Notes: a model not told the origin generated them from the sequence alone. Numbered from the stretch's first letter, positions 23,001-36,140 are shown. The stretch is DNA of 64,000 bases from Cubamyces lactineus (GCA_022376465.1 JACDTU010000002.1:2046001-2110000); one strand, 5' to 3'. Program-made: numbers and translations.

Positions 23001-26000
23001 AAGGTCCTACCGTAGGCGAGATCGCGCAGCTCCTCGAGCGCACACCGGCCGGACATGCGGCGCTCCAGGGTGCGCTGATGCTGGACGCATTTGCATCGGG
23101 CGTGAGAGAGGAGGTGCAGGCGGCATATTCTGTGGAGTCGATTGAAGCGCTGCTACCGCCGTTCCCCGTTCAGGAGGGTGTGCTGTATCGCTCGGCGAAC
23201 GCGCCCTCGATGTATATGCAGCATGTGCTGCTGCGCCTTGCTCCCGAAACTTCTGTAGAGCGCTTGCGAGACGCGTGGAAGGAGCTTGTCGCCCACCATG
23301 AGATGCTACGGTAAGTCACAAAAGGATATACGAGACAAGACGCTGACAGTATACCGGATGCAATGTAGCACAGTCTTCCACTTTGGTAGCAACCTGGTGC
23401 AGGTCGTCTTGCGTCCGGATGCCGCTCCGTCGCAGTTCGTGCAGCATGAACACACCATCGATGACGACACTGCGTTCCAACACTACTTCAATTACGAGAA
23501 GGCGCAGCCCATCGCGCGCGAGCTGAACATGGCTATTTCGAAGGAACCTCCAGTGCGTCTTACTGTATACACGAACCCCGCTTCGCGCGGGGATTACCTG
23601 ATCCTGTCAATCCACCACGCACTCTACGACGGCATCTCCCTCCCTGTTTTGCTCCGGAATTTCGAACGAGTCTATACTAGGCAGCAGGAGCTACCGCACG
23701 CGCCGCTTCGCGCCATCCTTGAACAAATTGTCACCATAGACCACACGGCCGCGCGCACGTTCTGGAGGGAGCACCTGCAAGGCTACCCCTGGCAGCGCTT
23801 GCTGAAGAAGACGGCCTCCTCGTCTCACGCTGACATCGCGTCCATGGCATTCGGGCGGACCCTGAGCGAGCTGCAGGCGAGGGCGGCCTCGCAGCAGGTC
23901 ACTCTCCAAGCTCTCCTGATGGGCGCGTACGGGCGCCTGCTGGGGGAACGTGTGTACGGCGGGGACGACGACGTCGTGTTCGGGGTAGGTGGATCCACTT
24001 GGATAGATCGACGCTGTCACGTAACTGAACGTAACTGATCCGACTCAGGTCATCCGCGCCGGACGCTCGCTGCCCGTAAGCGACATCGACACGACCGTCT
24101 GCCCAATGATCACCGTCGTGCCTGCGAGAGTCACATATGGCGCCCGCTCTCAGGGCGTCCTCCAGGCCATTCAACGCGACATCGCACGTGCGAGCGAGCA
24201 CGAGCACATTCCGCTCAGCCGCATCCAGAAATGGATCCCGGAAAGCAAGGGCGCCCTCTTTGACACGCTGTTTTCCGTATCATTCAAGGAGCGTGATGCG
24301 AGTGGCCTTTGGACCGTGGTAGAGAGCCAGAACCCAGAACCTGATGTAGGTAATTCTATTGTCGGTTGCGCGGAACATGCGCTCATCATGCGATATGTAA
24401 TGCAGTATATTCTTGCTGTTGAGGTCGTACTTGATCCTGCGCAGGACCGGGCCGTCGTCAATGCTGCGTACACTTCTGCAGATATCTCGCCTGAAGTGGT
24501 CACTGGAATTCTCCGGGATCTGGAGGAGACGGCTGTGCGGTTGGCTGAAGGCAAATCTGGAGGCATACTGGCCAATGGCGCGAAGACGTCGTACGTCGCG
24601 TCTCAAGAGACAGCTAATACGTCTGAGAAGCTCCACGACCATGATGTCGGGTTGCCAGAGGACGCCGATGTGGACGAGAAGATTGTTTCCGCGATCATCC
24701 ACATCGCATCGAAGTTCCTCCGTGTGGACGCTGGCCTCATCACCAGCGGCACGTCTCTTCTCTCCCTCGGTCTGGACTCAATCAAGTCTGTTGGGCTGAG
24801 CCGAAAACTGTCGGCAGAGGGGCTTCGCCTGTCGTCGGCGGATATCATGGGTCTGTCGACCCCTCGTAGACTCGCGGCGCGTGTTCAGAAGGCCAGAGAG
24901 CCGCAGAAACAGGGTGACGATTACGCCTTGGCGGCGTTCAAGGCGGAGTGCGAGCAGCTCGCCGCTGCTGTGGATCTCGAGGCGCTCAAGCTGTCGGCTG
25001 GCGATGTGGTTCAAGTGTTCCCGACTACTACACTTCAGGCTGGTATGCTCTCGCAGGTGCGTTTGCCAATCCGTCCGTCGGGGCAGGACAAATTCTCATG
25101 GAGTGGGACAGACGGTAAGCTCCGACGGCCGCCTGTACGTGCATCTATTCCCGCTGCGGCTCGACAAGAGCGTCGACATAGATCGCCTGCGCGGGGCGTG
25201 GCAACGAGCAATTGAGCTGTTCGACATACTCCGCACGTCGTTCCATTTCCTCTCCGGTCGAGGCGTCTGGCTTCAGGCCGTGCACTCGACTGCTGTCCTG
25301 CACTGGTCAGAGGCGTCGTATGATGGACGGGTTGACCTGGTCGAGGCTCTCAACCCGTACCTCCAAGTGACGGACGAGCGCGAAATTTTCCGCGAGCCAC
25401 CTGTGTTCCTCAATCTTCTGAAAGCAAAGACGCCCGGATGCCCTGATCGTCTCGTTGTCGTCTTACACCACGCGCTATACGACGGCCTCTCGAGCGCAAC
25501 CCTGCTTCATACCATCCAACAGTTGTATGACGGTGTGAAAATCCCGGCTCCTCAGAGGTACCATGACCTTCTACCCCATTTGTTCTGGCAAGAGAAGAAC
25601 GGCACCGAGTTCTGGGTGAACCGTTTACGCAATCTCCGCAACGCGCCCATACCCAGAAACGCCGCACCCTCTGCTTCTACGACGGTTCACCAGATCTCTA
25701 GGCCTGTCCAACTGTCTGACGAAGAGATTCGCCGGGCGTGTCGCGAAGCCGAAGTGACCGCGCAGTGCCTTGGGCAGACAGCATTTGCAAAGCTGCTCGC
25801 TGTTGTAACCCGGTCTTCCGATGTTGTGTTCGGTCGCGTGGTGTCTGGCCGTGATATTCCTGGCGCAGAAGACGTGATAGGGCCTATGCTTGTGAGTCTA
25901 TGAGACTATGCGTTGACAGCGGATCACTAAGATGCGTGCAGAACACTGTGCCATGCCGGGTAACTTTCACAGGAGAGACGACCAACAAGGAGCTGCTCAG

Positions 26001-28245
26001 ACGCGTTCACCAAGCCAATGTCGACAGTATGGCGTGGCAGCACGCCTCGCTGAGGTCGATTCAGCGCCGAATCGGTGTCAGCAGCCTATGGGACAGCATC
26101 TTTGTTTTCCAGCCCAGGCAGGAGTCTCTCGAGGCCGAGACGAACAGTTTGTGGACTTTTGACGTAGAAGATGTGGAGCAGATCAGCGTCCAGGTATGAC
26201 AAATTCCGTGAGTATCTGGGATCGACCACTTACTTCAGACGTAGTACCCTCTCAACATTGAGCTCCACGAAGAAAATAACGGATTCGTCATCAAAGCCGC
26301 TTGCACTTCCGACGTCGCCAACGCTGAAGAGCTATTGGAGTTGGTCGACCGCTACGCGCGCATCCTCTCACAGGTCGCACGCCATATGGATGAGCCATGG
26401 CGCTATGACATTCCGGAGGTGCCAGCGCTACAGCTGAACGGAGACCGGATGGAGAAGAAGGCTGTCAAAGAAGAAAGCGCCGTTGAATGGGACCCCTGCT
26501 TTGTCGCTTTCCGGGAAGTGGTAGCTACCGTGGCAAATGTCTCCACGTCCATGGTTCGGCCAGAGACTCCTCTCGCTGCCCTCGGCATAGACTCTATCAC
26601 CGCCGTTCAATTGGTCGCGAAGGCGAGGCGCGTCGGTCTTCGCCTCACGTCGTCGGATGTTGTGCAGAGTCGGACGATAGGCGCCCTCCTTCACAAGCTG
26701 AAAGAGAACAAATCCTCCGTGACGAACGGTAGCCTCAGTGGCAATCCGGGGCTAATTTCCGTCGACATACCGCGGGAACGGTGGTCAGCTCTACTTGGCG
26801 CCGACAACGCCATCGACGTCAGCCTGGTCGAAAGAATCACTCGTGCGCCGCCGGGGATGGAGTGGATGATCGGCATGTGGCAACGCAGCGGAGGGTCTAG
26901 GTTTCAGCACGTCTTTGGATACCGCCTCCCTGAAAACGTCGACGCCACGAAGCTGCAGAGTGCGTGGTCGGAGCTTACAAAGAGACATGCCGTGTTACGT
27001 TCCACGTTCGTCTACGATCACGAAGTCTCCGCGCCGCGTCTCGTCGTTTTCAAGCCCGACGCCCTCGAACAATGTTGGTCTCAGGAATTTTTGGACGTCC
27101 CGGCGGCGCAATTCCAGGGCGCTGTCATCGAACGCATGAAAGCCTTGGTCTCGCACCCTCCCCCCGTCTCACGCCCTTTCACCCATGCGGTCCTTTTACA
27201 GTCTCCTGACTCGTCCTGTCTACTCGTCCATCTCCATCACTTCCAGTATGACGCATGGAGTCTGCATCTCCTCGCGGACGACCTCGCTCGACTCTATCTG
27301 GGCCAGGAGCCGAAGAGCTCGAACGATCTCGACGGTTTCCTCCGCTCTATCTCCTACGATCATGCAACTAAGACTCATCAGGAGAAGTACTGGCGGGAAA
27401 TGTTCAGTGCGGAGCAGGGGCCTGCACTGTTCCCCTCACTGTCCGAGGCCCCCGACGACGTCCAACGTGGGGTGTACACCGATCATTCGGCCATCTCAGG
27501 CGCTGCGGAGTTAGAGAAACGTGCGCGCGAGCTTTCAGTGTCCTTGCAGAGCGTCTTCCTCGCGTGCTGGGCGCAAGTGCAGAGCAATTATACCCGTTCC
27601 GGCGATGCGACATTCTCTCTCTGGCATTCCGGAAGGACCGGCGAGGTTCAAGATGCCGAGCGGCTCGCACTTCCGTGCATCAATGCGCTACCCTACCGTG
27701 TTCGGGGTTTGGAAGGCGTCGATACCCTCACCCTTGCAAGGCGGATCCAGGAGGACCTGCAGGCTCGTCCTGCTTTCATAGAGCAGAGTCGTCTGGCCAG
27801 TGTGCACGATTGGGTTGGCGTTGTCGATCGGCCGCTTTCCAATGTGTACGTCAATATCATCAAGGTTGCGCCCGATGTTGGGAAGAAAGAAAGCGCATTG
27901 CTAGAAGCGATTGAGGTGCGCATACTATGATGTCGGTCTACTTAATATCATTCAAACGTTTGGCATAGGCACCCTACTACATCCCGGATGTCTCTCCGGA
28001 GGCCACAGCCGGAGTCGATAGAATGCGCATCACGGAGTTGCTGCGGGTATGTATGTCAAGCCATCGATCCAGAGTCAATACTCAACTTCCTTTTGCAGGA
28101 CGATGTCATGATCGACATCGCAGCAATAGAGAAGACGGACAAAGTGGTCATGTCCATCGAATTTGCCGGGCCTGTCTTAGACTTGACGACCGCAAAGTCT
28201 TTGGTCGAGGAGTGGGGATCGCTCGTCAAGGCGTGCCTCCAGTGA
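20079..28245 (+). CDS. NPS2: Siderophore nonribosomal peptide synthetase, A-T-C-T-C-T-C
   Basis: A single adenylation domain followed by three T-C pairs, about 2,450 residues. This order matches basidiomycete CsNPS2 (Ceriporiopsis), known to make basidioferrin, a trimer of N5-acetyl-N5-hydroxyornithine; the exact product here is inferred. Domains in order: A (ISYFELDRKANQLARWLRQ, a core A3 split by an intron into SYILYTSG and TTGTPKG, WAYRTGDLVRM, LSSNGKAD with the catalytic Lys); T1 (FECGMDSLAVARF); C1 (SIHHALYDGIS); T2 (LLSLGLDSIKSVGL); C2 (LHHALYDGLSS); T3 (LAALGIDSITAVQL); C3 (LHHFQYDAWS, with Ala for the usual Gly). There is no thioesterase; release by the last C domain is expected. About 13 short introns. 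The start ATG at 20079 gives a Pro-rich leader; the stop is at 28243-28245. Tail-to-tail with the deaminase gene. Confidence 0.93.
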
Positions 28246-28335
28246 ATGTAAGAGCAAATCCTGGTGGAAAGATAGTGTACAACATCCTAGGCCTCCATTT
28301 GATATCGATGTAGCTGTATGAACAATCATCAACGT

Positions 28336-28839
28336 TCAGTGTTCCCGGCCCATCCTCGCCACCTCCAGACATTCCTTCTCCAATCCATTAAGCCAGATCA
28401 CTTCCACGCCGGCGTCTTTCAGTTTTTGCGCCCCCTCGCATTTCACGAAGTCGTCCGGTTCCCCTACTCCAATGAAACAACGCTTGATGCGGGCTGCGAT
28501 AATGGCATCGGCGCAAGGAGACAACCCGGAGGTCCGTACAGAGCATGGCTCCATGGTAGTATAGATGTCGGCATGCGTCAAGACGGTATCGATGTCTATC
28601 GGGCGCGGGGCACTGGGAAATAGCTCTGCTAACTGCTCCTGCGAGAGCTGGCGAGCTTTGGCCAGAGCGTTGGCCTCGGCGTGTGTGTTTCCCGGGAGTT
28701 CGCGAGAGTAGCCGCGGGAGATGATCACTGGCTGCGAGTCGGGCGGGTATGCTGCAGTCAACACGGACCCTACGCAGAAGGCTGTAGGTGAGGGTGTGCA
28801 TTTTCGGGCTTCGTCAAGGGCAAGACGTAGAAACTCCAT
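28336..28839 (-). CDS. Cytidine/deoxycytidylate deaminase-fold protein (riboflavin-type DRAP deaminase-like)
   Basis: A single-exon gene of 167 codons. The zinc-dependent deaminase signature is complete: NTHAEANALAKARQ supplies the His and catalytic Glu, and YTTMEPCSVRTSGLSPCADA supplies the two Cys ligands. Spacing and the fungal PCSVRTSGLSPC form resemble the diaminohydroxyphosphoribosylamino-pyrimidine deaminase of riboflavin synthesis (RIB2 C-terminal part), but the protein lacks a pseudouridine-synthase domain. The start is taken at ATG 28839 (MEFLRLALDEARKC), since the longer frame would start with GTG. It converges on the siderophore synthetase 91 bases away. The true substrate is uncertain. 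Confidence 0.8.
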   Translation of the reverse strand: MEFLRLALDEARKCTPSPTAFCVGSVLTAAYPPDSQPVIISRGYSRELPGNTHAEANALAKARQLSQEQLAELFPSAPRPIDIDTVLTHADIYTTMEPCSVRTSGLSPCADAIIAARIKRCFIGVGEPDDFVKCEGAQKLKDAGVEVIWLNGLEKECLEVARMGREH

Positions 28840-29147
28840 GTTTCTGGAGGAGTATCCGAGTGGCGATGTGTGAATAGAGGACTCAGCGGCTTGCACGCCT
28901 TTGCACGCTCGCTATGCAGAGATCGTGGCGGATGGTATACGCAGAAATTAGGCACGATATGCATATTGAGCATAATTATTCAAGAGGGACTGTATGCTAA
29001 CATAGTAAACCGCGTAAAGCTAAGCAATCAATAGCGCTCCCGATTGGATCTCAGATTCATAAGCGCGAACCGTGCACGAAAGGAAAGGGTGCAGTTCGAC
29101 CTTGACCTCACTGGTCTCTTGGACCACCACCTCACCTTGCTCCCACT
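28840..29147. other. Intergenic, divergent promoter of deaminase and SPT6
   Basis: A 308-base gap between divergent genes. A CT-rich stretch ending in CTCCCACT leads directly into the SPT6 ATG. No other motif stood out. Confidence 0.5.
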
Positions 29148-32100
29148 ATGTCTTCTCCGGTCCGCGAACACGAACATGCGCCTCGCAACGACGAAGATGA
29201 TCCCATGCAGGGAAGTGGGCAGGAAGAAGAAGAGGAGGGCGACGCTATAGGTCATGCTGGCGCTTCTGATGATAGCTCCGAGGAACCAGAGGAGGACGAG
29301 GAGGAAGAGAGGCGGATTCGGGAGGGCTTCATTGTCGATGAAGATGAGGAAGAGGAGCAGGAGGATTCAGAAGAGGAGAGGCGTAGACGAAAGAAGCGGC
29401 GCAAGAAGCACCACCACAGACACCGTACGCGTATCCTTGATTTATACCGGTTGTTTCTCTCCCGCTGACCTGCCGCAGGGGACGAGGACGAGGAGCTCGA
29501 CGAGGATGACTTGGAACTCCTTGAAGAGAACACTGGCGCAGCCTTCCCTCGGCGTATCACGCGCATTCGTCCTGGACGCGAAACTGAGTCGCCTCCTGCT
29601 GCATCCTCTTCCAAAGCTCGGGCTGTTGTTGAGTCTTCGGACGAAGACCTCGACAACGATGACTTCCCCAGAGTACAAGATATTCACAACATCTGGGATG
29701 ATGAACGGGCAGCGGGTCGAGATGACGATGATGTCGACATGGACGACATGGACAACTTCATCGAGTACGAAGACGAGGAAGAAGCTGGCGGCGCCATGGA
29801 CGAGAATGAGCGCGAGGAGCGGCGCAGGGAAAGGAGAAGGCTGGAGAAGGCGAGGCGTAGAGCTTTCGGTTCACGTCCCGAGCTCGCCGGCATCGACCAA
29901 AAGTAAGTTTAACTAGTGCAACTGCGCGATTGTTATTGACAATCGTCTCAGTGCATGGGAGGAGATCCACGAAGTCTTCGGCGACGGGCATGACTATGAT
30001 TGGGCTCTACTGGGCGATGAAGAGGCTGTGTACGAAGAAGAACAGGCAAAGCCTGAGATGAAGTATCAAGACGTGAGTATATATCATATGCGACAAGAAC
30101 GTATCGTAACCCTTTCAATAGGTCTTCGAGCCATCTGAAATACGTGCCCGGCTTCTCACAGAGGACGATGACCTCATCAGAGCGCAAGATATCCCCGAGC
30201 GGATGCAGCTCGCCACTTCCTCCCTCTCGCCTTCTGCCGCCCTCTCGCTTCACAAGCCCCTCACAGAGAACGACCTGGACGATGCGGCCTCTTGGGTCAT
30301 CACCCGCCTCTCAAGTCGTAAAGAGCGAGATTTCTTCCGGGGTGATGGTCAGTATCACCACCTGTTATCTGACTTGGTACAAGCCATCACATGCGCTCTC
30401 CGATACCTTTTTGTCTCGTCCTTCGAGGTACCGTACGTGTGGACCCACAAACGCGACTACATCTCCCACTTCAACCCTGCGACGCCTCGAGCACCTGTGG
30501 AGCTGCTTTCTCTTGACGACCTTTGGCGTCTGTACTCTGTTGGGCAAAAGTATCGTTCCCTGCTGGAGCGCCGAGCGGCGCTTGACGCCCTCTACTCTCG
30601 TCTTGGCGTAACCGACGAGTACTTCCAGAATGAAGTACGAAAGCGGGTGGAAACCGCTGAGATGGCATCTGACGCGACGGAGTGGCTCGGCATGAAGTAT
30701 CGCGAGGAGAAGAAGAGCAAGTTCGACGTCTCGTTCCACGACGACGAAGAACAAGGTGAAGTGCGCAAGCACAAGACGCCCAGCCGGATTTCTGCATACG
30801 AGCTGGCAAAGAAGACTATTGTATCTAAACTCGCAGAGGTGAGCTCCTTCCATTCGAACGTCCGCGAACTTACCACTCATACAACCTGTCAGGGCTTTGG
30901 GATCAAACCCCACGAGGTTGTGCTGAACTTCATCTCCGACCACAACACACATTTCGTTGAGGAGCAGGAGCTTAATCCTCTGGCCTATGCGGAACAGTTT
31001 GTTGACCCGGACGCGACGCGCGCCCAGCCAGCGGAGGAGCTGCTTGCAAGGGCACGGATGATCATCGCCACTGAGCTCGGCAAGGACCCGCTCCTCCGTC
31101 AGGAGATGCGGAACACCTTCAAATCCAACGCATTGATCTCAGTCCTTCCTACAGAAAGGGGTATTATGAAGATCGACGAGCATCATCCTTACTATGTGGG
31201 TGTAGTGTAAACAGCATGCACATGCTATGTGGCTAACACTACTTTCAGAATTTCAAGTACCTGCAGAACAAGAATGCGGCAGACATGCTACAGTCACCGC
31301 AGTTCCTCAACATCCTCGCCGCAGAGTCGGAGCATCTCGTCACGGTGTCGATCACTCTCCGTCCAGAGGCTAAGGCAGATTTCGAGCGCAAGCTCAATGA
31401 CGCCTATGCTTCTGACAGCTTTAGTGATACAGCACGAGCATGGAACGAGGAGCGCTCTCGCGTCGTCCAGGAGGTCCTCGAACAACATTTGATGCCTGTT
31501 GGCATAAAATGGACTCGTGAGTGGATCCGGGAGGAGGCAGAGGATTATCTAGCGAGGCAATGTGCCCAAACTCTCCGAGAAGTAAGTATAGTGTCACGGC
31601 AATCTCTGCAAAGCTGACTGTTGTGTAGCGCATTGATGTGGCGCCATATACCGCCCCCAACATGAAGCGAGGAGATACACCTTCTGTCATGGCCATGTCT
31701 TGGGGTAAGGGTGACCCTCACAAAGACTCCATCGCGATCGTCTTCCTTGACGAAGCTGGGCGTCTTCGGGAGCACACCAAGCTCGACAATCTGGTCAACA
31801 CGGAGAATCAAGACGAGTTCATGGACATGCTCAAACGGCGACGACCTGATGTGATTGCGATCGCTGGCTTCAGTATCGCGACTACGAAGCTCTCGCGGCG
31901 AGTGAAGGAGCTGATCGAGAGCGCGAAGAATAGCGGCGACCGTTCCGATGAGGTGCCAAGCATTCCGGTGATCTATGTGCACGACGAAGTCGCGCGGATC
32001 TACCAGCACAGCCAGCGTGCGGAGGACGAGTTCAGTGCCTTGACTTCGCTTGGGAAGTATTGTGTTGGTCTGGCGCGATACGTGCAGAGCCCCCTCAACG

Positions 32101-34472
32101 AGTACGCCGCGCTTGGTTCTGATATCTGCGCGATCACATTCGAGGAGGAATATCAGCACTTGGTGAGTCTAACGCCGCTCGCTTTGATACTCCGCGACTG
32201 ATGTGCCGGTGGCGATCTAGATCCCTAAGGAGAAGTTGCTAACCGCGCTGGAACGTGTTCTCGTGGATGTGGTGAACAAGGTCGGCGTCGACATCAACCG
32301 TGCGGTGACCGATTCCTACTATCAGCATCTGCTCCGGTTTGTCGGGGGTCTCGGCCCCCGTAAAGCCCAAGTTCTGGTCAAGAAGATCGCCTCAATGGTA
32401 TGTTGATATGCCTATGGACGTCTCAGCATTTCCCTGATGATTATCCGTATTCAGGGCGGCAACCTCGTCAATCGAGACCAGTTCATCAAGAATGGCCTTT
32501 TGACCACGAAGATCTTCTTGAACGCTGCTGGCTTCCTCCGAATAGTCCAGGACTCAGAGCTGAAGCCCTCCAAGAATCGTCACGGCGAAGACATAGACGT
32601 CCCTGATCCGCTCGACAGCACTCGTATACATCCTGAGGACTATGAACTGGCTCGCAAGATGGCGACGGACGCCCTTGAGCTTGACGAGGAAGATGTCCAC
32701 GACGAGCACCCTTCCCATGTCGTCTCGTTGATCATGCAGGACGAGGAAAACGAGAGGAAACTCGATGACCTCAACCTCGATGATTTCGCCGTCAACATGT
32801 TCGTGGCGAACCAAGATAAGAAGCGTCATACTCTGAACGTTATCCGCATGGAACTCGTCGATCCCTTCGGCGAACGACGGGCCGACTTTGTCCTCCCGGG
32901 CGACTGGGAGGTCCTCACTATGCTCACTGGCGAGACGCGTCGCACTCTTCGCGTTGGTCTTATTGTCTCTGTCCAGGCGATGCGTGTCAAGGAGAACGTC
33001 GTCATTGTACGCCTTGATTCTGGCATTGAGGGCGTCATAAATAAGCGATACCTCACGGATGCCGGCTTGCCACCACCACAAGTCGTCAAGCAGGGACAAA
33101 CCCTCTCCGGTGTCATCATCGATGTCAAGCTCGATCTCGCAGCAGACCAATTCAGCGTTGAGCTGTCCTCCCGCGAGACCGATGTCAGCGCAGGAGACAG
33201 CCAATTCCGTCGCGTCAAGCACGACGAAAACTGGAATCACGCTCAGTACGATCGCGACGCCGAGATGCAGGCGCGCAAGAAGAGGGCCGAGGTCGACAGG
33301 ACACGGCGCGTCATCAAGCACCCCAACTTCCACAACTTCAACTCACAGCAAGCGGAGGCCTACTTGGAGAAGCAGCAGCGTGGCGATGTGGTCATTCGCC
33401 CGTCTTCCAAGGGTTCAGATCACCTTGCTGTCACGTGGAAGGTCGATGACAAGTTGTACCAACACATCGGTAGGTTCACATCATTCTATCCCCGCCGAAC
33501 TACACTCATTTCCACTACCAGACGTCGTCGAGCTCAATGCCGATCCCACGGGTCAGACGGCTGGCTCTAAGTTTGTCGTGGACGGAACGCATCAGTTTTC
33601 CGATCTGGACGAGCTGATTGTCAACCATGTACAAGCCATGGCAAGGAAGGTTGAGGAATTGATGATGCACGAGAAGTTCAAGCCTGGGACCGAAGACGAC
33701 CTCCGTATGTTATCATGCTCTACAATAGTCGTTCTGAGGCTTACCTCCTAGCAGATCTCTCCTTGCGCAACTTCGTCGCGGCGAACCCGTCAAAGAGCGC
33801 TTACGGTTTCACTCTCAATCGCAAGCGACCGGGGCACTTCAACCTCTGCTATCTCGCGAACAAGAACTCTACGGTGCAGACTTGGGTACGTTTCCGTCGT
33901 CGTATAACTCGAACGATCTCGATACTGACGGATACTCAGCCTGTACGTGTGACCCCCGAGGCCTATTACCTCTTCGATACTCCAGCTGCTGGTGTACCTG
34001 AATTGTGTGATGCCTTCAAAATCAGGTACGTGGCCGACATGCCATTCTCCCGTCTATATACTGACCATGTTCCCGGGCTTCTAGGCAAAAGTCCATGTCG
34101 TACGGTGGTGGTCTCGGAGGTCCTGCTGGAGGCAAGACGCCATACGGTGGCCGCACGCCCGGCAGGACACCAGCCCCCGGACATGCCACTCCAGGGCACA
34201 TGTCCGTACGTCAAGTGGGCCGAACTCCCAACCCCTACGGAGGAGCGTCGACGCATCCAAGCGCGGCTCCTGGCGCATACCCTCCCGGGTATGGTGGCAT
34301 GTCCCAATACGGCGCCCCACCTCAGTACGGTGCGCCGCCACCAGCGGGCTTCCAGACGCCTAGCTACCAACAGCCCGGCCCATCAAATTACGGCCAACCC
34401 CCTGCACCTCCTGGAGTACACCCGTCTCGAGCTGCTATGATCCAAGGAAACTCATGGCCGGGCGGCTTCTGA
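29148..34472 (+). CDS. SPT6: Transcription elongation factor / histone chaperone SPT6
   Basis: SPT6 travels with RNA polymerase II, binds histones and restores nucleosomes behind it. The start [20 protein letters not shown] opens a long acidic region, as in all SPT6 proteins. Central exons contain the helix-turn-helix and YqgF-like parts ([58 protein letters not shown]), the HhH region ([35 protein letters not shown]), an S1 domain ([20 protein letters not shown]) and tandem SH2 domains (RHPNF-type start after the [13 protein letters not shown] motif; [19 protein letters not shown] area). The tail is Gly/Thr/Pro-rich ([19 protein letters not shown]) and may be phosphorylated. Around ten short introns. 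The stop TGA is at 34470-34472. Confidence 0.95.
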
Positions 34473-34790
34473 GCCTGTATGAGAGATGTAGATCCGCCGT
34501 TTCTGTGCGCTGGGACAGTCGTCTTGTATCCGATCTTTCCAGATTCTTTACCTATACGTTATCGTCATGCATTGCTACCGGCTGTAATACACTGTATTCT
34601 ATTCGCACATGTTGGAAAAATGCCATACGCTTTGAGGCTCGTCTGTAACCGGAAGCCCTAGCATGTTCTGAGGCTAGAACGCAATACCTTAGATAGCACG
34701 AGGTGATGGTACAGCATACGATGGCATACTCTAATCTGTGTACATCGTTGCTGCAACCAATCTATTACTTAGTACGCATACATGCTTTCG
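34473..34790. other. Intergenic between convergent SPT6 and JMJD4-like genes
   Basis: 318 bases, AT-richer than the flanks, presumably the two 3' UTRs and poly(A) signals. No gene seen. Confidence 0.5.
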
Positions 34791-36140
34791 TCACGATTCG
34801 CTCATTAACAGCTCCTGGACACCCGTGACCACTTCTTCCAATCCCGGAATAAGATCTATTTCTTGCTGAGGACGCCTGACGAAGTCTTCCAAACATGTCC
34901 TGACTTGAGATTTTACAAAGTCTAAGGGCGGCATCAATTCGCGAGGAGTGCGTGGCCACAGGCGATTCTCCGCTGCACATGGTCTATCCATTGCAAGGCG
35001 TAAGGCATGCAGAATCATCCTCCAAAAGGTCGTCCAGCTAGTAAACACAGAGATGAGCCGCGCCTTCAGCGAAAGTCGCACATAAGACATTAGGCAGAGG
35101 GATACGCACTTCCATCCAGCGTCCTTCTCCACGACGTCCTGCACGATCGCCACCCACTCCGCGCGCCACCGGTCAGGATTCGCGGGCCCGGTTGTCTGGC
35201 TGCCCTCGAGCATCTCCCGGACGTCCTCGAGGGCGTGCTCGACCTCGAGCACTTTTGCACACATGGAGTCGTACAGGGAGGGCAGGTTGACGGAGTTGCA
35301 CCAATTGTGGTTGATGGAGATGCAGTCGGTGAGGTTCTCGACTTGGTGGTACCAACCACTTGGGCTGGAGAACATCACTGTCAGCGGCGAACGTCATACC
35401 AGTAGAGAGCATTCGATGCAGGGAACTTACACGAATATGGTCTCCCCTGCCTCTTGCTCGACTATGATGGGAGAAGCTCGTTGGAACAGGGGGTACTGGG
35501 CAGGGTCAACGCTCCGGACGTCGTATGCAGTCTCCATGTGCTCCTCACCGCCCTTGCGGAACAGGAGCGGCGTTTGGTCAGGCGGAAACAGCCACCATCG
35601 TTTGCGACCGCAGATGTTCGTCGACCACGAGTATGAGGTGTACACATCCCGGTGCAAAGGGGTGAATGTTCCCGCGGCGCCAACATAAACGAAGCGGAAA
35701 TCGTCTTCGGTATGTGCGGAGTAGTAGGCATTCATCCAGTCGTCGCGAAAGATGTCAGGGGTCGTGTAGAATGTGCCATTGGATGCCGTGCCCGTCGAGG
35801 GCCCCAAAAGAGCGCGAGCGAGGTGCCAGTCTTTCACGTAGAGAGTCTGTCCTTTTCCTGCTTCCCACAGGGAGACCACTTCCCGGAAGGGCATGGTCTC
35901 GCGATGCTGATCGCTGAACTCGCGTGTGGAGCAATCCGCGACAGTCACCGTCAGATAACCATATTCAGCTTTTAGGTTATCCCAGTTGATGCGGCCGTCT
36001 TCGCGTGCCCAGATTCTACGTGCCGGCCAGGATGCTATGAGAGAGGGCCCGATGATCACGGGTTTGTTGGGCAGCAGATAGTCATTGAGGAATTCTTCGT
36101 AGGATGGTGTGAGCAAGATTCTAGGACATCCTCCCTCCAT
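34791..36140 (-). CDS. JmjC-domain 2-oxoglutarate oxygenase, JMJD4-like
   Basis: Predicted Fe(II)/2-oxoglutarate-dependent hydroxylase. Human JMJD4 hydroxylates a lysine of translation release factor eRF1; the same role here is inferred. The large exon reads YEEFLNDYLLPNKPVIIGPS, DDFRFVYVGAAGTFTPLHRD and SWSTNICGRKRWWLFPPDQ; HRD gives the first His and Asp iron ligands and the Lys/Arg region binds 2-oxoglutarate. After an intron, SGWYHQVENLTDCISINHNW supplies the second His and the typical JMJD4 ending NHNWCNSVNL. A helical tail ends LIPGLEEVVTGVQELLMSES. The start is taken at ATG 36140 (MEGGCPRILL), which follows an in-frame stop unless an upstream exon is spliced on (ending AATS before 36200). 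About four exons. Confidence 0.87.

Noticed and set aside
29280..29420. GA-rich low-complexity repeat
   Set aside because: It encodes the acidic N-terminus of SPT6 rather than being a separate repeat.
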